Assembly: GCA_947631585.1 (NCBI GenBank)
Contig: CANRLY010000067.1
Span: 1-9,523 of the forward strand
Length of the DNA: 9,523 nt
Reading direction: 5' to 3'
Origin: an uncultured Clostridia bacterium
GTDB taxonomy: Bacteria > Bacillota > Clostridia > Oscillospirales > Ruminococcaceae
In this document: positions 1 through 4,904 of the stretch, in pieces
Layout of the letters: each line of letters opens with the position of its first letter
Position numbering within the stretch: the stretch's first letter is position 1
Translations under genes and position numbers: made by a program
Notes under the pieces: generated by a model
Database searches by the model: none
Told to the model about the DNA's origin: nothing
What the model saw: only the letters and a program-made list of their open reading frames with translations

Positions 1-1
1 C

Positions 2-1093
2 ACAGAACAGACTCTTACCACCGCTGTTGAAAAAGCCCACAAGCTGGGTAAAAAAGTTTACCTGACCTGTAATACGCTTCCGAGAAATGATGAGATATCC
101 CATTTTGACGAGTTTTTAAAAACCGCAGAAGCAGCACAGGTCGATGCACTCATAGCCAATGATATCGGCGTTTTCTCCCTTATCAGAAAAACTCTTCCTG
201 ACATGGAGATACATATGTCCACACAGTCAGGTATAGTAAACTACGTTACAGCAAACGAATTTTACAATATGGGCGCAAAAAGGGTAGTTCTGGCACGGGA
301 ACTGTCTCTTGAGGAAATATCGGAGATACGGGCAAAAACACCTCCGCAGCTGGAAATCGAGTGTTTTGTTCATGGGGCTATGTGTGTAAGCATAAGCGGC
401 AGATGTCTGCTCTCAAACTATCTTGTTGACCGTGATTCCAACCGCGGCGAATGTGCGCAGCCGTGCAGATGGGGTTATTACCTTATGGAGGAAAAACGCC
501 CCAATGAGTTCTATCCGATATTTGAAGATGAAAAGGGAAGTTATATCCTCAATGCCAAAGATCTTTGTATGATTGATTTTATTGACAAACTGGCCCAGGC
601 AGGGATTTCCAGTTTGAAGATAGAGGGCAGGGCAAAGTCAGACTACTATGTGTCGGTAGTTACAAATGCATATCGGGCGGCTGTGGACGCATATGCAGCT
701 TCGCCGGATAACTTCGTTCTGCCTGAGTGGATAAAGCAGGAAGTTTACAAAATTTCCCACAGGGATTACTGCACGGGGTTTTATTTTGGAAATCCCAAAA
801 ACTGCCAATACTATGAAAGCGGCGGTTATATTCGCAACTGGAACGTAGTTGCCATCGTAAAAGGTTACGACAAAGAACGAGGGCTGATACAGTGTGTTCA
901 GCGAAACAAGTTTTTAAAGGGAAGCAAGGTAGAATTGCTTGCTCCTGGAAAAATGCCTGTGGAAATTTCTGTTGACAAGCTATTTGACGAAGATCTTAAC
1001 GAGATCGACAGCACCAAGCACGCAGAAATGAAATTCTATATAGAAAGCGAAATTGAATTTCCACCAAACACAATAGTACGAATGGAGTTATAA
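2..1093 (+). CDS. U32 family protein, TrhP/YegQ-like (5' end outside window)
   Basis: The reading frame is open from base 2 to the TAA at 1091-1093, giving 363 visible residues. U32 proteins of this type are usually about 400 or more residues, so roughly 40 N-terminal residues lie upstream. The U32 signature is clear around 362-410 (ECFVHGAMC, then SGRC). It is followed by GECAQPCRW and by KIEGRAKSDYYV, which is typical of the TrhP/YegQ branch. Cysteines at codons 383, 404, 452 and 566 have nearly the spacing of the 4Fe-4S ligands described in the U32 protein UbiU. Known family role: despite the 'peptidase' name, TrhP proteins act with prephenate-derived chemistry in 5-hydroxyuridine formation at tRNA position 34. 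Assignment to TrhP rather than RlhA or another U32 branch is inference. An internal ATG at 203 is not the start, because homologous sequence continues upstream of it. It converges on the minus-strand cassette across a shared terminator. Confidence 0.88.
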   Translation, partial: TEQTLTTAVEKAHKLGKKVYLTCNTLPRNDEISHFDEFLKTAEAAQVDALIANDIGVFSLIRKTLPDMEIHMSTQSGIVNYVTANEFYNMGAKRVVLARELSLEEISEIRAKTPPQLEIECFVHGAMCVSISGRCLLSNYLVDRDSNRGECAQPCRWGYYLMEEKRPNEFYPIFEDEKGSYILNAKDLCMIDFIDKLAQAGISSLKIEGRAKSDYYVSVVTNAYRAAVDAYAASPDNFVLPEWIKQEVYKISHRDYCTGFYFGNPKNCQYYESGGYIRNWNVVAIVKGYDKERGLIQCVQRNKFLKGSKVELLAPGKMPVEISVDKLFDEDLNEIDSTKHAEMKFYIESEIEFPPNTIVRMEL

Positions 1094-1104
1094 GAAATCA
1101 AATC

Positions 1105-1136
1105 AAAAAAGCAGGGAAGTTATCCCTGCTTATTTA
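1105..1136. terminator. Bidirectional intrinsic terminator between convergent genes
   Basis: A perfect stem AAGCAGGGA / TCCCTGCTT (1109-1117 with 1123-1131) encloses the loop AGTTA. On the minus strand the stem is followed by six T (1110-1105), so it is strong for the repressor/membrane-protein pair. On the plus strand the tail is TTATTTATTTA, weaker but usable for the U32 gene. The stop codon of the small membrane-protein gene (1130-1132) lies inside the stem arm. Confidence 0.85.
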
Positions 1137-1357
1137 TTTATCAGCTTGTTTATAAGTATTTGCTGCTGCATCAACTGTTTTTCTTGATTCTTGATTATTG
1201 CATACGTTGAATTATACATTTCGATCATTAGATCGTGGATTTTTTTGCAGTAATTCCAGATGATAAGCGGCGCAATAATAATTAAAATTGCTACAATTGA
1301 TAGTATTACGGATAAAGTCAAAATTGCATTTAAAATTGATGTTGATAGATCCGGCAT
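1130..1357 (-). CDS. Small one-helix membrane protein with Gln/Lys-rich tail, function unknown
   Basis: A 75-residue protein that I do not recognise. Residues about 8-35 form one long hydrophobic stretch rich in Ile, Leu and Val, consistent with a membrane helix. The remainder (about 38-75) is polar, ending KNQEKQLMQQQILINKLINK, with heptad-like spacing that suggests a short amphipathic or coiled-coil helix. The ATG at 1355-1357 directly abuts the TAA of the upstream repressor gene (1358-1360), and AGGAGG at 1371-1366 sits 8 bases before the ATG, so the two genes are almost certainly co-transcribed and probably translationally coupled. Being paired with a Cro/C1-type repressor in an AT-rich island, it could be a small membrane toxin, a phage-exclusion factor, or a membrane anchor/sensor for the repressor. 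None of these is shown by the sequence. Confidence 0.75.
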   Translation of the reverse strand: MPDLSTSILNAILTLSVILSIVAILIIIAPLIIWNYCKKIHDLMIEMYNSTYAIIKNQEKQLMQQQILINKLINK

Positions 1358-1621
1358 TTATTTTTCCTCCTGTATTTCATTAAAATTATAACCTATTCCT
1401 CTTTTATCATTGGTAAGACCTGCTATATAATCAATTGATACATTGTATAATTTTGCAATTCTTATTAAAAAATCAGCCGGTATTCTTCTCTCTTGATTTT
1501 CGTACTCTCTATATGTTGTTAATTGCATATTGAGTAATTCAGCAATTTCTTTTTGCGTTTTATCACAGTCTTTTCTTAAATCTCTTATTCTTAATCTTTC
1601 TATTTTGTTATATTTACTCAT
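1358..1621 (-). CDS. Cro/C1 (XRE) family helix-turn-helix repressor
   Basis: An 87-residue single-domain DNA-binding protein. The HTH covers about residues 11-68: RIRDLRKDCDKTQKEIAELL (helices 1-2), LTTYREYENQERRIPADF (recognition helix and turn), then IRIAKLYNVSIDYIAGL, the standard end of the five-helix XRE fold. A short polar tail (NDKRGIGYNFNEIQEEK) follows and there is no separate oligomerisation or peptidase domain. The ATG at 1621-1619 fits an AAAGGAT ribosome binding site roughly 10 bases upstream. Its likely role is autorepression and control of the downstream membrane-protein gene: its promoter has an extended -10 (TGATATAAT, 1660-1652) with repeated TATTTAT half-sites just upstream. 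Hand-counted G+C at 1381-1620 is about 26%, far below metK, which suggests horizontal acquisition. Confidence 0.9.
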   Translation of the reverse strand: MSKYNKIERLRIRDLRKDCDKTQKEIAELLNMQLTTYREYENQERRIPADFLIRIAKLYNVSIDYIAGLTNDKRGIGYNFNEIQEEK

Positions 1622-1651
1622 AATTTCATTATCCTTTTGTAGATTGAGACG

Positions 1652-1660
1652 ATTATATCA
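1652..1660 (-). promoter_or_regulatory. Extended -10 promoter of the repressor cassette
   Basis: Read on the minus strand, 1660-1652 is TGATATAAT, a perfect TGnTATAAT extended -10. No good -35 is visible at the 16-18 bp spacings, as is usual for extended -10 promoters. Transcription would start near 1645, giving a short leader before the ATG at 1621. Confidence 0.6.
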
Positions 1661-1662
1661 TA

Positions 1663-1700
1663 TATTTGTGTCTATTTATCATAAATAACATATATTTATG
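1663..1700. promoter_or_regulatory. Candidate repressor operator array (TATTTAT half-sites)
   Basis: TATTTGTG (1663-1670), TATTTATC (1673-1680) and TATTTATG (1693-1700) lie in a 10-bp register. The inverted half ATAAATA (1681-1687) makes two perfect dyads: TATTTAT-C-ATAAATA (1673-1687) and CATAAATA-ACATA-TATTTATG (1680-1700). The array sits immediately upstream of the extended -10, where a bound repressor would block polymerase. The region is extremely AT-rich (22 G+C in 120 bases, 1621-1740), so some chance repetition is expected. Confidence 0.4.
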
Positions 1701-1748
1701 CTATATATTATTTAAACAATTTTAAGGATTTAATTTTCACTAGGTCAC

Positions 1749-1776
1749 TTGACAAAAGCGCTTTTTTATTTAAAAT
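1749..1776 (+). promoter_or_regulatory. Possible sigma-A promoter upstream of the recombinase gene
   Basis: TTGACA (1749-1754), a 16-bp spacer, then TAAAAT (1771-1776). The spacer and the last base of the -35 contain a 12-bp palindrome AAAAGCGCTTTT (1754-1765), a possible regulator site. A second, weaker candidate closer to the gene is TTTACC (1845-1850), 16 bp, TATTAT (1867-1872). I cannot decide which is used. Confidence 0.4.
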
Positions 1777-1801
1777 TATAAACAGGGAAATAAATACAGT
1801 T

Positions 1802-1831
1802 AATTTCGCTAAATGAAAATTTAGTGAAATT
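1802..1831 (+). repeat. 12-bp-arm hairpin in the recombinase leader
   Basis: AATTTCGCTAAA (1802-1813) pairs with TTTAGTGAAATT (1820-1831) around the loop TGAAAA, with one G-T wobble. No T-run follows, so it is not a standard terminator. A purine-rich GGGGAGGAG (1834-1842) that looks like a ribosome binding site follows, but no start codon lies at a usable distance. A smaller hairpin, GCAGG/CCTGC (1881-1885 with 1893-1897), follows. The 305-base stretch 1622-1926 otherwise holds only the promoters and operators listed here. Confidence 0.45.
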
Positions 1832-1926
1832 CAGGGGAGGAGTTTTTACCTGCTGTATACTTATACTATTATATAGGTACGCAGGCGTTGTTCCTGCCAA
1901 AACAATTTATTAGGATCGAGGTTATT

Positions 1927-2940
1927 ATGAAACAGGCATACTTAAACGACTGTCCTGAATATCTCAGGTCGTTTCTTACTCATCTGACGCTTGTCAAAGA
2001 CCGTGGCGTTCGTACTGAAGAAGCTTATTACATCGATATCAGGACTTTTTTGCGCTATCTGAAGATATTGCATTGCGACGTTCCCGGCGACGCAGACCTG
2101 AAAAAAATTACTATTGCTGACGTTCCTTTGGAATATATTGACAAGTTCACACTCAGCGACGCTTACGAGTATCTGGGTTATCTAAAAAATGTCAGAAACA
2201 ATTCTACTGCCACCAGGTCAAGAAAAACTTCTGCGCTGAAACAATTTTATTCATATTTATATAAGAAAGCTCATCTTATAAGTTCAGACCCGATGGTAGA
2301 TCTTGAATTGCCAAAAGTTAAAAACAAACTTCCTAAATACCTTTCTTTAGATGAAAGTCTTAAACTTCTCGGAAGCGTTGACTCCAAATACCAGCAGCGT
2401 GACTTCTGTATAATGGTGCTGTTTTTAAACTGCGGAATGAGACTTAGCGAGCTGGTAGGTTTGAATATAAGAGATTACAGCCCTGAAAACCGCACTTTGA
2501 GGCTGTTTGGTAAAGGCAGAAAAGAACGTGTTATCTATCTGAACGACGCCTGTATCGAGGCTTTGGAAGATTACCTTAAAGTAAGACCAAAAGTACCGTC
2601 TGAACCTGACGCTGTGTTTCTTTCAAGAAATAACAAGCGTATCGACAAAAGACGGGTCCAGCAGATAGTTGAAGAAAATTTACAGCGTGCTGGTCTGGCA
2701 AATCTTGGAATTTCCACCCATAAGCTCAGGCACACCGCTGCGACTCTTATGTACCAGTACGGCGATGTTGATACGCTTGTGCTTAAAAATATTTTGGGAC
2801 ACAAAAGCATTGCAACTACGGAAATTTATACACATCTTTCCAGTGAGAGCCTTAAAGACGCAGCCGAATCTTCGCCGCTTTCAGATGTTCAGAACACCAA
2901 CAAGCCACCGCAAAAGAAGCCGTCCGGCGGCAATGAGTGA
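1927..2940 (+). CDS. xerC: XerC/XerD-type tyrosine recombinase
   Basis: A 337-residue site-specific recombinase. The N-terminal SAM-like core-binding domain covers about residues 8-118 (includes TEEAYYIDIRTFLRYL and SRKTSALKQFYSYL), and the catalytic domain about 135-310. All six active-site residues are present: R172 (GMRLSEL), K196 (GKGRKER), H265 and R268 (HKLRHTAATL), H292 (LGHKS) and the nucleophile Y301 (IYTH). Known role: Xer proteins resolve chromosome dimers at dif, and relatives act in mobile elements. Length, completeness and housekeeping neighbours favour a chromosomal Xer, though a domesticated integrase is possible. The ATG at 1927 is chosen over an in-frame TTG at 1888 because GGATCGAGG (1913-1921) lies just before it and homology begins there. 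The tail after Y301 is 36 residues, ending in a Pro/Lys-rich stretch (NKPPQKKPSGGNE). Confidence 0.9.
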   Translation: MKQAYLNDCPEYLRSFLTHLTLVKDRGVRTEEAYYIDIRTFLRYLKILHCDVPGDADLKKITIADVPLEYIDKFTLSDAYEYLGYLKNVRNNSTATRSRKTSALKQFYSYLYKKAHLISSDPMVDLELPKVKNKLPKYLSLDESLKLLGSVDSKYQQRDFCIMVLFLNCGMRLSELVGLNIRDYSPENRTLRLFGKGRKERVIYLNDACIEALEDYLKVRPKVPSEPDAVFLSRNNKRIDKRRVQQIVEENLQRAGLANLGISTHKLRHTAATLMYQYGDVDTLVLKNILGHKSIATTEIYTHLSSESLKDAAESSPLSDVQNTNKPPQKKPSGGNE

Positions 2941-2948
2941 CCGCAGTG

Positions 2949-2977
2949 CGGATTTTTCCCGGAAATCCGGCGTTTTT
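2949..2977 (+). terminator. Intrinsic terminator of the recombinase gene
   Basis: The stem CGGATTT (2949-2955) pairs with AAATCCG (2963-2969) around a 7-base loop. GCG and five T (2973-2977) follow. It lies 9 bases after the TGA stop. Confidence 0.65.
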
Positions 2978-3017
2978 GCTTATAAAAATAAATTTGCATC
3001 GTTTCTATAAAAAAATG

Positions 3018-3046
3018 TTGACATATGTAATATAAAAATGTATAAT
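3018..3046 (+). promoter_or_regulatory. Consensus sigma-A promoter of metK
   Basis: TTGACA (3018-3023), exactly 17 bp, TATAAT (3041-3046): a full match to the housekeeping consensus. Transcription should start near 3053, just ahead of the S-box aptamer, as expected for a gene whose control is after initiation. Confidence 0.9.
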
Positions 3047-3065
3047 GTAATTGTACGATAACTGA

Positions 3066-3180
3066 CCTTATCAAGAGTGGCGGAGGATACAGGACCGATG
3101 AAACCACAGCAACCTGGACTTTTTTGTCAGTGGTGCTAATTCCTGCGGAAAGTACGAAAGTACATTGCCGGAAGATGAGG
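3066..3180 (+). ncRNA. SAM-I (S-box) riboswitch aptamer
   Basis: The conserved S-box core is present in order: AAGAGTGGCGGAGG after CTTATC, GATGAAACC (3097-3105), GCAACC (3109-3114), GGTGCTAATTCC (3132-3143), and a closing GATGAGG (3174-3180). P1 forms from CTTATC (3067-3072) with GATGAG (3174-3179), extendable by C3066-G3180. A hairpin GTAC-GAAA-GTAC (3152-3163) with a GNRA loop forms one of the arms. The known class binds S-adenosylmethionine and causes termination when SAM is plentiful. Here it sits directly before the SAM synthetase gene, so product feedback is expected. Confidence 0.95.
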
Positions 3181-3195
3181 AACTTTTGTTCATCT

Positions 3196-3227
3196 GCGTT
3201 TCGGCTGTCCGGAACGCTTTTTCTTTT
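3196..3227 (+). terminator. Riboswitch-controlled intrinsic terminator
   Basis: A nine-pair stem GCGTTTCGG / CCGGAACGC (3196-3204 with 3209-3217, one T-G wobble), loop CTGT, then TTTTTCTTTT. It is the expression platform of the S-box. A competing fold can form when P1 opens: AGATGA (3173-3178) with TCATCT (3190-3195), plus GCCG (3167-3170) with CGGC (3202-3205), which takes part of the terminator's 5' arm. Details of the antiterminator are inferred. Confidence 0.85.
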
Positions 3228-3253
3228 GTTTATAAAATTGGAGGAATGTAGAA

Positions 3254-4432
3254 ATGTCTAAGTCTTTGTTCACCTCGGAATCAGTCACCGAGGGTCACCC
3301 CGATAAGATCTGCGATAAGATCTCCGACGCTATCCTGGACGCTCTGCTTGAGCAGGACCCGATGTCAAGGGTCGCCTGTGAAACTCTCACTACTACGGGA
3401 ATGATACTTTGCATGGGAGAAATAACTACAAATGCGAGGGTGGATATTCCTGAAATAGCAAGAAAAGTTATTGTCGATATTGGGTACGACCGGGCAAAAT
3501 ACGGTTTTGACGGTCACACCTGCGCAATACTTACAAGTATTGACAAGCAGTCCCCTGACATAGCTATGGGCGTTGATAACGCTTTTGAAGGCAGAGACGA
3601 AAACGAGTTTGACACCGGCGCAGGAGACCAGGGCATGATGTTCGGTTATGCCTGCAACGAAACGCCTGAGCTTATGCCTATGCCGATATCTCTTGCTCAC
3701 AAGCTGGCAAAAAGGCTTACAGAAGTTAGAAAGAGCGGTCTGCTCAGTTATTTAAGACCTGACGGAAAGACTCAGGTTACTGTTGAATATGAAAACGACA
3801 AGCCTGTACGAATAGACACAGTAGTTGTTTCGTCACAGCATGAGGATTCTATTTCTTCAGAACAGATACGCCAGGATATTATTGAAAATGTTATTAAAGC
3901 GGTCATTCCTGATGAACTGCTTGACAGCAATACCAAGTATTTTGTAAATCCCACCGGACGTTTCGTAGTAGGCGGTCCTATGGGCGACAGCGGTCTTACC
4001 GGAAGAAAAATAATCGTTGATACTTACGGCGGATACTCAAGGCACGGCGGCGGAGCTTTCAGCGGCAAAGACCCGACCAAAGTTGACCGTTCGGCTACCT
4101 ATGCAGCAAGATATGCAGCAAAGAACATAGTTGCAGCCGGTCTTGCAGACAAATGCGAAGTTCAGATAGCTTATGCCATAGGAGTTGCTAATCCTGTTTC
4201 GGTAATGGTAGACAGCTTCGGCACCGGCAAGGTATCGGACGAAAAGCTTGCAGAGGCTGTTACAAAGGTGTTTGATCTGAGACCGTCAGCTATAATCAAG
4301 GCTCTTGATCTCAGAAAACCCCAGTATTCCGCACTGGCAGCTTATGGACACATGGGTCGTGAGGAACTTGGCGTTGCCTGGGAAAAGACCGACCGTGTGG
4401 GCGATCTTAAAGAAGCTGTTAAATCTTTGTGA
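3254..4432 (+). CDS. metK: S-adenosylmethionine synthase (methionine adenosyltransferase)
   Basis: A 392-residue cytosolic enzyme making SAM from methionine and ATP, with release of phosphate and diphosphate. It has the normal bacterial length and appears complete. Family landmarks: TSESVTEGHPDKICDKISDA (residues 7-26, with ATP/Mg ligands H15 and D17), the GAGDQG motif (122-127) and the phosphate-binding loop GGGAFSGKDPTKVDRS (265-280). The ATG at 3254 is preceded by GGAGG (3240-3244) at 9 bases. It is the only coding gene in its transcription unit and is controlled by the SAM-I riboswitch in its leader. No hairpin terminator is visible between its TGA and the next promoter at 4460, so some read-through into the tRNA-Thr unit is possible. 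Confidence 0.98.
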   Translation: MSKSLFTSESVTEGHPDKICDKISDAILDALLEQDPMSRVACETLTTTGMILCMGEITTNARVDIPEIARKVIVDIGYDRAKYGFDGHTCAILTSIDKQSPDIAMGVDNAFEGRDENEFDTGAGDQGMMFGYACNETPELMPMPISLAHKLAKRLTEVRKSGLLSYLRPDGKTQVTVEYENDKPVRIDTVVVSSQHEDSISSEQIRQDIIENVIKAVIPDELLDSNTKYFVNPTGRFVVGGPMGDSGLTGRKIIVDTYGGYSRHGGGAFSGKDPTKVDRSATYAARYAAKNIVAAGLADKCEVQIAYAIGVANPVSVMVDSFGTGKVSDEKLAEAVTKVFDLRPSAIIKALDLRKPQYSALAAYGHMGREELGVAWEKTDRVGDLKEAVKSL

Positions 4433-4459
4433 CCTGGACAAACTTTTATACAAAAACAC

Positions 4460-4488
4460 TTGACAAACTATTTTGTACGATGTATAAT
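4460..4488 (+). promoter_or_regulatory. Consensus sigma-A promoter of the tRNA-Thr unit
   Basis: TTGACA (4460-4465), exactly 17 bp, TATAAT (4483-4488): a full consensus match, as usual for stable-RNA genes. The first arm of the 13-bp inverted repeat begins within the -10 at 4487. The predicted start is near 4495. Confidence 0.85.
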
Positions 4489-4587
4489 ATATTGGTGAGG
4501 CAAAGGGGTCAAATGGATGCAAATGAACAAAGGGGCAAATTGGCAAGGTTCAAATGCTCTAATTTCCTTATAAACTCACCAATATAT
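4487..4587. repeat. 101-bp element bounded by a perfect 13-bp inverted repeat, in the tRNA leader
   Basis: ATATATTGGTGAG (4487-4499) is the exact reverse complement of CTCACCAATATAT (4575-4587). Between the arms is a near-perfect direct repeat 27 bp apart: CAAAGGGGTCAAATGG (4501-4516) and CAAAGGGGCAAATTGG (4528-4543). CAAAT recurs four times (4510, 4520, 4536, 4551). In the transcript GGTGAG and CTCACC could close a large stem-loop right before the tRNA. No target-site duplication is visible. It also holds an 18-codon reading frame (4517-4573) with AAAGGGG 8 bases upstream; this is too short to call a gene. I know no RNA family that it matches. Confidence 0.55.
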
Positions 4588-4591
4588 ATTT

Positions 4592-4667
4592 GCTGCTATG
4601 GCTCAGTAGGCAGAGCACATCCTTGGTAAGGATGAGGTCACCAGTTCGAATCTGGTTAGCAGCTCCA
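4592..4667 (+). tRNA. tRNA-Thr (anticodon GGT)
   Basis: A full cloverleaf. Acceptor GCTGCTA / TAGCAGC (4592-4598 with 4657-4663), D stem GCTC/GAGC (4601-4604 with 4613-4616) with GG in the loop, anticodon stem CATCC/GGATG (4618-4622 with 4630-4634), loop TTGGTAA with GGT at 4625-4627, variable loop AGGTC, and T stem ACCAG/CTGGT around TTCGAAT. Discriminator T and encoded CCA end the gene at 4667. It reads the threonine codons ACC and ACU. It is single, with its own promoter and terminator. Confidence 0.96.
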
Positions 4668-4686
4668 CCGGTCCGAAGCCGGATAC

Positions 4687-4714
4687 AGTCCGTACAAGCT
4701 TTGTGCGGACTTTT
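4687..4714 (+). terminator. Intrinsic terminator after tRNA-Thr
   Basis: A ten-pair stem AGTCCGTACA / TGTGCGGACT (4687-4696 with 4702-4711, one T-G wobble), loop AGCTT, then TTTTG ATTTG. It lies 19 bases beyond the CCA end and may also stop metK read-through. Confidence 0.85.
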
Positions 4715-4790
4715 GATTTGTAAATTTTTATATGCGGCAACTTGCTGCTCTGCCCTTCCCTCTTGCGTCCGGCTCATCAACTATTTATCC

Positions 4791-4808
4791 TATTTGTATT
4801 TGTATTTG
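4791..4808 (+). repeat. Three tandem TATTTG hexamers
   Basis: TATTTG is repeated three times perfectly (4791-4808). A 9-bp AT-only inverted repeat TTTTTTATT-TT-AATAAAAAA (4809-4828) follows at once. Both lie just upstream of the -35 of the kinase operon. The AT-rich tract may act as an UP-like element or be slippage-prone; nothing more can be said. Confidence 0.5.
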
Positions 4809-4842
4809 TTTTTTATTTTAATAAAAAATACTTATATTACCA

Positions 4843-4871
4843 TTGACTATTTTAGCGTTGTGTGCTATTAT
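4843..4871 (+). promoter_or_regulatory. Sigma-A promoter of the polysaccharide-regulation operon
   Basis: TTGACT (4843-4848), 17 bp, TATTAT (4866-4871), one mismatch to consensus in each hexamer. It gives a leader of only about 27 bases before the ATG at 4905. Confidence 0.75.
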
Positions 4872-4904
4872 TATAGTGTAAATTTTAATGATTATGGAGG
4901 AACT

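Noticed and set aside
1105..1900. Possible transposon ends or target duplications around the AT-rich cassette
   Set aside because: The only shared motif is the short GCAGG...CCTGC hairpin, which at 1111-1129 is already explained as a terminator. No transposase and no convincing direct repeat were seen.
1888..1926. Alternative TTG start of the recombinase
   Set aside because: It lies inside the GCAGG/CCTGC hairpin region with no suitable ribosome binding site; the ATG at 1927 has one and fits the usual N-terminus.
3302..3325. 12-bp tandem repeat (GATAAGATCT plus two bases, twice) in metK
   Set aside because: It encodes the conserved DKICDKIS segment found in MetK proteins generally, so it is explained by the protein rather than a DNA function.
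4429..4629. 66-codon plus-strand frame beginning at the metK stop and ending in the tRNA
   Set aside because: It overlaps the promoter, the inverted-repeat leader and the first half of tRNA-Thr, and its sequence is explained by those elements. No protein-like features.
4590..4904. In-frame upstream extension of the Wzz-type protein
   Set aside because: The extension runs through the tRNA gene, its terminator and the operon promoter. The ATG at 4905 has a good GGAGG and starts where family similarity starts.
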